Positions 1-5,834 of a stretch of DNA of 6,559 bases are shown here, in pieces. Source of the DNA: DAOTTI01 sp034437795. Its GTDB lineage: Bacteria > Chloroflexota > UBA11872 > UBA12225. The stretch's first letter is position 1, and every line of letters starts with the position of its first letter. Under the pieces are notes generated by a model. That model did no database searches. It was not told the origin of the DNA and saw nothing but the letters and a program-made list of their open reading frames with translations. The stretch spans positions 1-6,559 of the forward strand of contig DAOTTI010000151.1 in NCBI GenBank assembly GCA_034437795.1. Reading direction: 5' to 3'. The position numbers and the translations under genes were made by a program.

Positions 1-507
1 ACGGCGGCGGACAGGCGTCACCGCCGCCGCGGGGCCGCCAGCCGCCTGCTGGCGCACGCTGGCCAGGCTCACGATCCCTGCCGGCCCCGCCGGCGCCGGG
101 ACCGGCGGCCTGGCCGGGCTCACCGGCGCGCCATTCGCGGCCGCCTCCAGCTCCTCCAGTTGCAGCGCCTCCGGCGCGCTCTCCGCCAGCTCCTCGATCG
201 CCACCATGGCCACGTTCACCGCGTCCCGCAGGGCGCGCGCTTTGGCCCGCGTCTCCGCCATGCGGATGAGGGCGTGCGCCATCTGCCGGCTGCCGTTTCC
301 GGGATCGGCGTCGCCGATGCCGGTGAAGGTGCCTCGCTCCGTCGTGACCTCGGCATAGCAGATGGCCACGTTCCCATTCTCCGGCGTGGGCGCCTGGATG
401 AGCTGTGTCCGGATGGCCTTCAGGCCCTGCTGGTGCGCCTCGTCCAGCAGCCCGGCGTAGAGCACGTAGTCCTTACCGTGCCGGCTGATCACGAATTCCC
501 GCTTCAT
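1..507 (-). CDS. SOS-linked hypothetical protein with AETRAKARALR motif (3' end outside window)
   Basis: The first 169 codons are visible, open to the window edge, with ATG at 507-505 and a GAGGG ribosome binding site (513-517) five bases upstream. The protein begins MKREFVISRHGKDYVLYAGL and has an ordered N-terminal part of about 110 residues containing TTERGTFTGIGDADP and then RMAETRAKARALRDAVNV. After that comes a Pro/Ala/Gly-rich tail from about residue 120, which looks like a flexible linker to something beyond the edge. The AETRAxxRALR motif recalls the AETRA(I/V)xRAL signature of Erf, DdrA and Rad52-like single-strand annealing or DNA-binding proteins. That resemblance is by eye only. 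A LexA-type box in its promoter fits a DNA-damage role. I do not recognise a named gene. It could equally be a lineage-specific protein of unknown function. The call that it is a real gene is firm; the function is not. Confidence 0.8.
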   Translation of the reverse strand, partial: MKREFVISRHGKDYVLYAGLLDEAHQQGLKAIRTQLIQAPTPENGNVAICYAEVTTERGTFTGIGDADPGNGSRQMAHALIRMAETRAKARALRDAVNVAMVAIEELAESAPEALQLEELEAAANGAPVSPARPPVPAPAGPAGIVSLASVRQQAAGGPAAAVTPVRRR

Positions 508-579
508 TGCCACCCTCGTCTGGTCGCCTGGTCGCCGGCCACGGCCGCAGCGGCCGCACCGCGCTCCTCGTCATCCGTC

Positions 580-608
580 ATCATAGAACGGAAGTTCCAG
601 TCCGTCAA
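580..608 (-). promoter_or_regulatory. Housekeeping (sigma-70/sigma-A type) promoter of the left gene
   Basis: Read on the minus strand, TTGACG (608-603) is followed by exactly 17 bases and then TATGAT (585-580). Each hexamer differs from consensus at one position and the spacer is optimal. Transcription would start near 573, giving a leader of about 66 nt before the ATG at 507. This promoter faces left, away from prkA. Confidence 0.75.
586..597. promoter_or_regulatory. Candidate LexA (SOS) operator, GAAC-N4-GTTC
   Basis: GAAC GGAA GTTC is a perfect dyad of the Gram-positive/green non-sulfur LexA box type. It lies wholly within the 17-bp spacer of the minus-strand promoter and abuts the -10 hexamer, so a bound repressor would occlude RNA polymerase. 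The flanking bases (A and C instead of the outer C and G of the Bacillus consensus) are not optimal. An eight-base dyad could occur by chance in a window this size, but its placement inside a near-consensus promoter makes chance less likely. LexA is not encoded in this window. Confidence 0.6.
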
Positions 609-654
609 GCGTCGCCCGCCGCCCGGCGCGGCCGCCGGTGGGGCGCCAAAAGTA

Positions 655-667
655 CCGTTGTGAACGG
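655..667. promoter_or_regulatory. Inverted repeat CCGTT-GTG-AACGG, possible regulator site
   Basis: This is a perfect 5-bp dyad with a 3-bp centre in the divergent region. It is centred about 139 bp upstream of the start predicted for the sigma-54-like promoter, a distance typical of enhancer-binding activators. A second, looser dyad ACTCC-N16-GGAGT lies at 681-706, centred near -106. No specific regulator can be named from these sequences. Confidence 0.3.
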
Positions 668-721
668 CCATACAACCGAAACTCCTCGACTATCGTTTAT
701 CGGAGTGGGGGGAGTGCCGTC

Positions 722-760
722 GGGGACGGAAGGGGACGGAGCGGTGCGCCGCTCCGCACC
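722..760. repeat. Direct repeat plus overlapping inverted repeats upstream of the prkA promoter
   Basis: GGGGACGGA occurs twice, at 722-730 and 732-740, spaced ten bases apart, or one helical turn. Immediately after come two overlapping, mutually exclusive dyads. One is GGAGCG (738-743) with CGCTCC (750-755); the other is GGTGCG (743-748) with CGCACC (755-760). The block ends 14 bp before the GG of the sigma-54-like element. It could bind a regulator, but GC-rich sequence yields such dyads readily. Confidence 0.35.
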
Positions 761-773
761 GACGTCCGCCGAG

Positions 774-789
774 CGGCACGCTCCTTGCA
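774..789 (+). promoter_or_regulatory. Sigma-54 (RpoN) type promoter upstream of prkA
   Basis: CGGCACG-CTCC-TTGCA matches the sigma-54 consensus TGGCACG-N4-TTGCW at all specified positions except the first T. The invariant GG (775-776) and GC (787-788) are separated by exactly 10 bases. The predicted start is near 799-800, leaving a leader of about 224 nt before prkA. In E. coli the orthologous yeaGH operon is in the NtrC/sigma-54 regulon, so the position makes biological sense. I found no convincing housekeeping promoter on this strand between 668 and 1023. The call depends on the host having rpoN, which many Chloroflexota and Actinobacteria appear to lack. Confidence 0.55.
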
Positions 790-799
790 AACGGCGGAT

Positions 800-1023
800 A
801 TGGCTCAATTGGGTAGGCCTACCGGCAGCGTGTTGCCAGATGTAGTAGGCTTTCTCTGAGAGCCACACAACTCCATAGAACAGTCACCAACGCAGAAAAG
901 GGCTGGTTCGCAACCTCGACTCTATTCGGAGGGGTTGTACCTGCCCTTTTTTCATTGCCGAGTCCAGGGCACGAAAGGGGCAACCAGCACAGGCAGCAGC
1001 ATACAGCGAGGAACAAGGAGACC
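800..1023 (+). promoter_or_regulatory. Structured 5' leader of prkA, possible cis-regulatory RNA
   Basis: The stretch between the predicted start and the prkA ATG has no convincing coding frame but a series of dyads. They are the perfect 12-bp palindrome GGTAGGCCTACC (812-823), GGCA/TGCC (824-827 with 834-837), and GGCT/AGCC (848-851 with 861-864). A long terminator-like hairpin follows at 896-950. The leader closes with a good ribosome binding site, AAGGAG at 1015-1020. It does not match any riboswitch class I know by sequence. It could be a regulated leader or, if the terminator is efficient, the source of a separate small RNA of about 150 nt. Confidence 0.4.
896..952 (+). terminator. Intrinsic-terminator-like hairpin (attenuator) in the prkA leader
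   Basis: AAAAGGGC (896-903) pairs perfectly with GCCCTTTT (943-950), and the run of six T residues covers 947-952. Inside, GGT (905-907) pairs with ACC (939-941), and CAACC (911-915) with GGTTG (933-937), for about 16 base pairs with small internal loops. An A tract facing the T tract is the classic form of an intrinsic terminator. It lies about 70 bases before the prkA start and downstream of the predicted promoter. It would therefore act as an attenuator or end a short RNA rather than terminate an upstream gene, since the upstream gene reads the other way. Confidence 0.55.
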
Positions 1024-2919
1024 ATGGACCTTCGCACGCGGTTGGAAGCGTATCGCCAGGAAGAGAAGCGCCTCACCTGGGAGGGGACGTTCGCCGAATA
1101 CTTCGATCTGGTGGTCAAGCAGCCCCAGGTGGCGCGGCTGGCCCACGCGCGCATTTACGACATGATCATGTCCGCCGGCGTCGAGGCGGGGCCGCGCGGC
1201 CAGCGGACCTACAACTTTTTCAAGGACGAGATCTTCGGCCTCGAGGAGACGCTCGAGGACCTGGTCGAGTACTTCCACTCGGCGGCCAAGCGCCTGGAGG
1301 TCCGGAAACGCATCCTCCTGTTCATGGGCCCGGTGGGCGGCGGGAAGTCCACCATCGTCGCTATGCTCAAGCGCGGCCTGGAGCGCTACACCCGCACCGA
1401 CGACGGGGCCATCTACGCCATCAAGGGCTGCCCGATGCATGAGGAGCCCCTCCACCTCATCCCCGAGGCGCTGCGACCCGAGGTCGAGCGCGAGTATGGC
1501 CTCTACATCGAAGGCGATCTCTGCCCCGTCTGCCGGCAGATGCTCCACGATCAGTACGGCGGCATCGCGGAGAACGTCCCCGTGCAGCGGATCGTCTTCT
1601 CCGAGAAGACCCGCATCGGCATCGGCACCTTCTCCCCATCCGACCCCAAGAGCCAGGACATCACCGAGCTCACCGGCTCCATCGACCTGGCCCGCATCGG
1701 CGAGTATGGCGTGGAGAGCGACCCGCGCGCCTATCGCTTCGACGGCGAGCTCAACATCGCCAACCGGGGCCTGATGGAATTCATCGAGATGCTCAAGTGC
1801 GACGAGAAGTTCCTCTACGGTCTGCTCACCCTCTCCCAGGAGCAGAGCATCAAGACGGGGCGCTTCTCCATGATCTACGCCGACGAGTGCATCGTCTCGC
1901 ACACCAACGAGGCCGAGTACCAGGCCTTCATCGGCAACAAGCGCTCCGAGGCCCTCCAGGACCGCATCATCCTGATCAAGGTCCCCTACAACCTGCGCGT
2001 CTCCGACGAGGTGCGGATCTACGAGAAGCTGATCCGCCAGAGCAACCTGCGGGACGTGCACATCGCCCCCCATACCCTGTGGGTGGCCAGCGTCTTCGCT
2101 GTCCTCTCCCGCCTGGAAGAGCCCAAGAAGGCCGGCATGAGCCTGATGAAGAAGCTCAAGCTGTACGACGGCGAGGAGGTGGAAGACTTCACCCAGAAGG
2201 ACGTCAAGGAGCTGCGCGAGGCCGCCGTCCGCGAAGGGATGGACGGCATCTCTCCCCGCTACGTCATCAACTGCCTCTCCAACGCCCTGGTCAAGGACGG
2301 CACCGCCTGCATCAACCCCATCGACGCCCTTCGAGCGCTGCGCGACGGCCTGGAGCAGCATCCGTCCCTGAAGCGCGAGGACCGCGAGCGCTACCTCAAC
2401 TTCATCTCTGAGGCGCGCAAGGAGTACGACGAGCTAGCCAAGAAGGAAGTGCAGAAGGCCTTCGTCTACTCCTTCGAGGAGAGCGCCCGCACGCTGTTCA
2501 ACAACTACCTGGACAACGTGGAGGCCTACTGCAACAAGCAGAAGATCAGGGACCCCATCACCGAAGAGGAGGTCGAGCCGGACGAGAAGCTGATGCGCTC
2601 CATCGAGGAGCAGATCGGCGTCTCCGAGGTCGCCAAGAAGACCTTCCGTGAGGAGATCCTGATCCGCATCTCGTCGCTGGCGCGGCGGGGGATCGCCTTT
2701 GACTACCGGTCGCACGACCGGCTGCGCGAGGCGATCGAGAAGAAGCTCTTCGCCGACCTGCGTGACGTAGTGAAGATCACCACCTCCACCAAGACCCCCG
2801 ACGAGGAGCAGCTCCGGCGCATCAACGAGGTGGTGGACCGGCTGATCAAGGAGCAGGGCTATTGCGCCGTCTGCGCCAATGAGCTCCTCAAGTACGTGGG
2901 CACGCTGCTCAATCGCTGA
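1024..2919 (+). CDS. prkA: PrkA, AAA+ serine protein kinase / protease (YeaG family)
   Basis: This is a cytoplasmic AAA+ ATPase of the PrkA family. It has been described as a serine protein kinase and, for the Bacillus protein, more recently as an ATP-dependent protease acting in sporulation and stationary phase. The chosen ATG gives 631 aa, the length of B. subtilis PrkA, and follows AAGGAG by three bases; the in-frame ATG at 955 lies in the leader hairpin region and is rejected. Walker A is GPVGGGKST at residues 102-110, and a Walker B-like MIYADE ends at D287-E288. The family signature RIGIGTFSPSDPKSQD precedes it. A CPMH (136-139) and CPVC (167-170) pair may form a metal-binding or structural cluster. 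The AAA domain covers about 20-380 and the PrkA C-terminal domain the rest, ending in the typical YCAVCANELLKYVG with a CxxC at 614-617. No truncation or missing key residue is seen. It is first gene of the operon with the DUF444 and spoVR genes. Confidence 0.97.
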   Translation: MDLRTRLEAYRQEEKRLTWEGTFAEYFDLVVKQPQVARLAHARIYDMIMSAGVEAGPRGQRTYNFFKDEIFGLEETLEDLVEYFHSAAKRLEVRKRILLFMGPVGGGKSTIVAMLKRGLERYTRTDDGAIYAIKGCPMHEEPLHLIPEALRPEVEREYGLYIEGDLCPVCRQMLHDQYGGIAENVPVQRIVFSEKTRIGIGTFSPSDPKSQDITELTGSIDLARIGEYGVESDPRAYRFDGELNIANRGLMEFIEMLKCDEKFLYGLLTLSQEQSIKTGRFSMIYADECIVSHTNEAEYQAFIGNKRSEALQDRIILIKVPYNLRVSDEVRIYEKLIRQSNLRDVHIAPHTLWVASVFAVLSRLEEPKKAGMSLMKKLKLYDGEEVEDFTQKDVKELREAAVREGMDGISPRYVINCLSNALVKDGTACINPIDALRALRDGLEQHPSLKREDRERYLNFISEARKEYDELAKKEVQKAFVYSFEESARTLFNNYLDNVEAYCNKQKIRDPITEEEVEPDEKLMRSIEEQIGVSEVAKKTFREEILIRISSLARRGIAFDYRSHDRLREAIEKKLFADLRDVVKITTSTKTPDEEQLRRINEVVDRLIKEQGYCAVCANELLKYVGTLLNR

Positions 2920-2925
2920 CGCCGG

Positions 2926-2984
2926 GGGGCCAGGCTCACGGTCCGCGGTTCCCTCCCGCCCCCGTGCGCCGTGAGCCTGGCCCC
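2926..2984 (+). repeat. Perfect 16-bp inverted repeat between prkA and the DUF444 gene
   Basis: GGGGCCAGGCTCACGG (2926-2941) is the exact reverse complement of 2969-2984, with a 27-base loop. The stem begins seven bases after the prkA stop codon and ends 20 bases before the next ATG. There is no T tract, so a simple intrinsic terminator is unlikely. A processing or 3'-end protection stem that sets the prkA to DUF444 expression ratio is plausible, as is a REP-like element. Confidence 0.7.
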
Positions 2985-3004
2985 GCGAACTCGGGAACTG
3001 GATC

Positions 3005-4162
3005 ATGGACTTCACCGTCTCCGTCTCCAAGCACGACTGGTCCCTGCACCGCAAGGGCCCCATTGATCAGGCGCGCCACAACGCCAAGATCAAGGAGGCC
3101 ATTCGCGAGAACCTGGCCGACATCATCGCTGAGGAGGCCATCATCACCTCCGATGGCAAGAAGGTGGTGAAGGTGCCCATCCGCTCCCTCGACCTCCCCC
3201 ACTTTCGCTTCGACCCGAAGAAGAGCCGCCATGCAGGGCAGGGACAGGGCGACTCGCAGATCGGTGACGTCCTTGGGCGCGAAGGCCAGGCCGCCGGCCC
3301 GGGTCGGGGCAAGAAGGCGGGCGACGCGCCGGGCGTAGATTACTTCGAGGCCGAGATCGAGGTCGATGAGCTGGCCGCGATGCTCTTCCAGGACCTTGGC
3401 CTCCCCTTCCTCAAGCAGAAGCAGCAGGACGAGATGGAGGTCGAGACGATCCGCTTCAACGAGATCCGCAAGAAGGGGATCATGTCTAACCTGGACAAGC
3501 GGCGCACCATCCTGGAGAACATCAAGCGTAACGCCATCTCGGGGCGCCCCGCCCGCTTCAGCGCTATTGCCGATGACGACCTCCGGTTCAAGAGCTGGCA
3601 GCCGGAGTTCAAGCGGGAGACGAATGCCGTGGTCATCGCCATGCGCGACGTCTCCGGCTCGATGGGGGAGTTCGAGAAGTACATCACCAGAAGCTTCTAC
3701 TTCTGGATGGTCCGCTTCCTGCGTACCAAATACAACAACGTCAAGATCGTCTTCCTCACCCACCATACGGAGGCCAGGGAGGTCGACGAACAGGCCTTCT
3801 TCCAGCTCGGGGAGTCCGGCGGGACGCGCGTCTCGTCCGCCTACAAGCTGGCCCTCCAGATCATCGACGAGCGCTTCCCGCCCGCCCGCTGGAACATCTA
3901 CCCGTTCCACTTCTCCGACGGTGATAACTGGGGAGACGCTGACAATCGCCTGTGCGTGGACCTGGTGCGGCAGCTCCTGGAGCGCACCAACCTCTTTGGC
4001 TACGGGGAGATCCAGGAGTACAACTACGGCTCGGCTACCACCCTGATGAGCGCCTTTAGCGCCATTAAGGATGAGCGCTTCATTCCCGTCGTTATTCGCA
4101 GCAAGTCGGATGTCTACCCCGCGCTCAAGAAGTTCTTTAGCTTGAAGGAAGCAGCCGCCTGA
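3005..4162 (+). CDS. yhbH: DUF444 family protein, YhbH/YeaH, with VWA-type metal-site motif
   Basis: The 385-aa protein is close in length to B. subtilis YhbH and shows its hallmark N-terminus (SKHDWSLHRKG), followed by KKVVKVPIRSLDLPHFRFDP. A Gly/Gln/Lys-rich, probably disordered segment covers about residues 77-110. The second half has a von Willebrand A-like fold signature. It includes a MIDAS-type DVSGSM at 215-220, the downstream GESGGT with T274, and FSDGDN at 303-308. Conserved family blocks FYFWMVRFLRTKY and HHTEAREV are also present. The family is almost always encoded beside prkA and is presumed to work with it; its biochemical role is not established. The ATG has only a weak GGGA eight bases upstream, in contrast to the strong site of prkA, so translation may be lower. 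It is separated from prkA by 85 nt that include the 16-bp stem. Confidence 0.95.
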   Translation: MDFTVSVSKHDWSLHRKGPIDQARHNAKIKEAIRENLADIIAEEAIITSDGKKVVKVPIRSLDLPHFRFDPKKSRHAGQGQGDSQIGDVLGREGQAAGPGRGKKAGDAPGVDYFEAEIEVDELAAMLFQDLGLPFLKQKQQDEMEVETIRFNEIRKKGIMSNLDKRRTILENIKRNAISGRPARFSAIADDDLRFKSWQPEFKRETNAVVIAMRDVSGSMGEFEKYITRSFYFWMVRFLRTKYNNVKIVFLTHHTEAREVDEQAFFQLGESGGTRVSSAYKLALQIIDERFPPARWNIYPFHFSDGDNWGDADNRLCVDLVRQLLERTNLFGYGEIQEYNYGSATTLMSAFSAIKDERFIPVVIRSKSDVYPALKKFFSLKEAAA

Positions 4163-4174
4163 CGCCCTGGTCCC

Positions 4175-4223
4175 CGCCCGGCGTCGCGCGCTCCAAGTGA
4201 CCCGGCGACGACGCGACGGGGCG
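4175..4223 (+). repeat. Stem-loop between the DUF444 gene and spoVR
   Basis: CGTCGCG (4182-4188) pairs with CGCGACG (4212-4218). The stem continues as CGCCC (4175-4179) with GGGCG (4219-4223) across a two-base bulge. This gives 12 base pairs and a 23-base loop. No T tract follows. It parallels the stem in the preceding gap and may stabilise or process the polycistronic message. Confidence 0.5.
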
Positions 4224-4258
4224 ATACCCCCTGAACTGTAGGATCTGGTGACGCGCCC

Positions 4259-5728
4259 ATGGAAGTAATCAACCGCGACCCGGCCATCGCCCAGCTCGAA
4301 TCCTGGATCGAGCGGATCTGGGATAAGGTGATCGAATTTGGCCTCCAGCCCTTCCCCACGCACTTCGAGATCGTGCCGGCGACGATCATGTACGAGTTTG
4401 GCGCCTATGGCCTGCCCGGCCGCTTCTCGCACTGGACCCACGGGCGCGCCTACCACCAGATGAAGACGATGTACGACTACGGGCTGACCAAGATCTACGA
4501 GCTGGTGATCAACACGGACCCGTGCTACGCCTTCCTCATGGAAGCCAACTCCCTGCTGGAGAACAAGCTGGTGGTGGCCCACGTCCTGGCGCACAGCGAC
4601 TTCTTCCGGAACAACGCCTACTTCGCCCGCACCAATCGCAAGATGGTGGAGACGGCCTCCATCAACGCCGAGCGCATCCGGCGCTACGAGTATGATCACG
4701 GCTCGCAGGAGGTGGAGCGCTTCCTCGACGCCGTGCTCTCGATCGAGGAGCACGTCGACCCCGTCGAGCTACCCGGCTGGCAGCGGGAGGCGCAGGCGGA
4801 GCGGGAAGGCAAGGACAAGCGGGAGGACAATGGCCGGCCGCGGCGCCCCCCCACGCCCTATGACGATCTGTTCGAGCTCGATGAGCGGGGCAGGGCGGCA
4901 GAAACGCGGGCAGAGCAACGCCTGAGTGCGCTGGGCAGGCCACGGAAGGTGCCGCCGGAGCCCCAGCGCGATATCCTGGGCTTCCTGCTCGAACACGCCC
5001 CTGATCTTGAAGATTGGCAGCGCGACATCATCGCCATTGTCCGCCAGGAGCGCCTCTACTTCATGCCCCAGATGCGGACCAAGATCCTCAATGAGGGCTG
5101 GGCTAGCCTGTGGCACTCACGCATCCTGCGGGAGCTGGACCTGCCCACCGACGAATACACCGAGTTCGCCCGCCTGCACGCCAGCGTCGCCGCCCCCAAC
5201 CCGCGCAGCCTGAACCCCTACTACGTGGGGATGAAGATGCTCGAGTTCGCCGAGCGGCGCTGGGACAACCCTTCCGACGAAGATCGACGGCGCCTGGGCC
5301 TCAAGGGCGGCGAAGGGCGGGCCAAGCTCTTCGAGATCCGCGAGATCGAGAGCGACCTGTCCTTCATGCGCTCCTACCTCACCAAGGAGGCGGTCGAGGA
5401 GCTCGATCTCTACACCTACCAGTTCGTGGATGGCGAATGGAAGATCGTGGACAAGAACTGGGAGTCCGTGCGGGAGCAGATCGTGCGGAACCTGACCACG
5501 TGCGGCATCCCGTACATCACGGTGGAAGACGGGGACTATAAGCGCAACCGCGAGCTCTACCTCAAGCACCACTTCGACGGTGACGCGCTCGACCTGAACT
5601 ACGCGGAGAAGACCCTGCGCTACGTCTACCAGCTCTGGGGGCGCGCCGTGCACCTGGAAACGATCATCGACGACAAGCGCATCCTGCTCACCTTCGACGG
5701 CGCCAAGCACACCCGCTCCGCCCTGTAG
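4259..5728 (+). CDS. spoVR: SpoVR family protein (YcgB-like)
   Basis: The 489-aa protein falls between B. subtilis SpoVR (about 468 aa) and E. coli YcgB (about 510 aa). The family was named for a role in spore cortex formation, but it is common in non-sporulating bacteria next to prkA and DUF444 genes; its biochemical activity is unknown. Recognisable blocks are FPTHFEIVPATIMYEFGAYG, NTDPCYAFLMEANSLLENK, and H108-V-L-A-H112-S-D114-F, a conserved histidine/aspartate cluster. Further on come EDWQRDIIAIVRQE, NEGWASLWHSRI (from residue 278) and the C-terminal LRYVYQLWGRAVHLET. Residues 175-231 are a charged, low-complexity linker rich in Arg, Glu and Pro that is probably disordered. The ATG has no strong ribosome binding site (AGGA is 15 bases away), so it may depend on translation of the upstream genes. 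It is the last gene of the operon, 96 nt after the DUF444 stop. Confidence 0.96.
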   Translation: MEVINRDPAIAQLESWIERIWDKVIEFGLQPFPTHFEIVPATIMYEFGAYGLPGRFSHWTHGRAYHQMKTMYDYGLTKIYELVINTDPCYAFLMEANSLLENKLVVAHVLAHSDFFRNNAYFARTNRKMVETASINAERIRRYEYDHGSQEVERFLDAVLSIEEHVDPVELPGWQREAQAEREGKDKREDNGRPRRPPTPYDDLFELDERGRAAETRAEQRLSALGRPRKVPPEPQRDILGFLLEHAPDLEDWQRDIIAIVRQERLYFMPQMRTKILNEGWASLWHSRILRELDLPTDEYTEFARLHASVAAPNPRSLNPYYVGMKMLEFAERRWDNPSDEDRRRLGLKGGEGRAKLFEIREIESDLSFMRSYLTKEAVEELDLYTYQFVDGEWKIVDKNWESVREQIVRNLTTCGIPYITVEDGDYKRNRELYLKHHFDGDALDLNYAEKTLRYVYQLWGRAVHLETIIDDKRILLTFDGAKHTRSAL

Positions 5729-5740
5729 CCCCCTTTACCC

Positions 5741-5777
5741 CTCTCCCTTTGGGAGAGCGAGGGCCCGCGAAGCGGGC
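5741..5777. repeat. Two adjacent tight hairpins after spoVR, probable dispersed intergenic repeat
   Basis: CTCTCCC-TTT-GGGAGAG (5741-5757) is followed by GCCCGC-GAA-GCGGGC (5763-5777), both perfect stems with 3-base loops. They lie between converging genes, starting 12 bases after the spoVR stop. The pattern of a CTCTCCC/GGGAGAG hairpin next to a CCCGCGAAGCGGG hairpin resembles the dispersed intergenic repeats of several high-GC genomes. No T tract follows on either strand, so any terminator role would be non-canonical. Confidence 0.55.
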
Positions 5778-5813
5778 GGCGGTGACGGCTCCTCCTCCCT
5801 ACACTGCCTCCCT

Positions 5814-5834
5814 CGCTACTCGCCACTCGCTACT
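5814..5834. repeat. Three tandem 7-bp units, CGCYACT
   Basis: CGCTACT, CGCCACT and CGCTACT follow one another directly, and the array runs into the stop codon of the converging minus-strand gene. It is a short simple repeat in a low-complexity, pyrimidine-rich stretch (5789-5834). Function is unknown; slippage or a piece of a larger dispersed repeat are both possible. Confidence 0.5.

Noticed and set aside
61..73. GGCCAGGCTCACG also occurring in the prkA-DUF444 stem at 2928-2940 and inverted at 2970-2982
   Set aside because: A shared 13-mer between two GC-rich places in 6.5 kb is not far from chance, and the first copy lies inside a coding sequence; not enough to call a repeat family.
521..536. 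Tandem TGGTCGCC repeated twice in the leader of the left gene
   Set aside because: Only two 8-bp copies in GC-rich sequence; no sign of function.
160..663. Plus-strand open frame of 167 codons in the left region
   Set aside because: It is the shadow of the minus-strand gene at 1-507, is Arg/Pro/His-rich without motifs, and would run through the minus-strand promoter region.
605..868. Several short open frames on both strands in the divergent region
   Set aside because: None has a ribosome binding site or a protein-like composition, and they overlap the promoter and leader signals.
798..915. tRNA-like pieces: GGCTCAATTGGGTAG (D-arm-like) near 802-816 and GGTTCGCAACC (T-arm-like) at 905-915
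   Set aside because: The D-stem does not close, no acceptor or anticodon stem can be built, and the spacing between the two pieces is too long for a tRNA; they also do not fit tmRNA.
952..2361. Long open frame on the minus strand across prkA
   Set aside because: It is antisense to prkA, has the same shadow composition, and shows no family motif.
2936..4753. Long open frame on the minus strand across the DUF444 gene and the start of spoVR
   Set aside because: It lies antisense to two genes with clear family motifs. GC-rich codon bias gives long open antisense frames, and its translation shows the reverse-strand Val/Leu/Asp/His-rich composition typical of a shadow.
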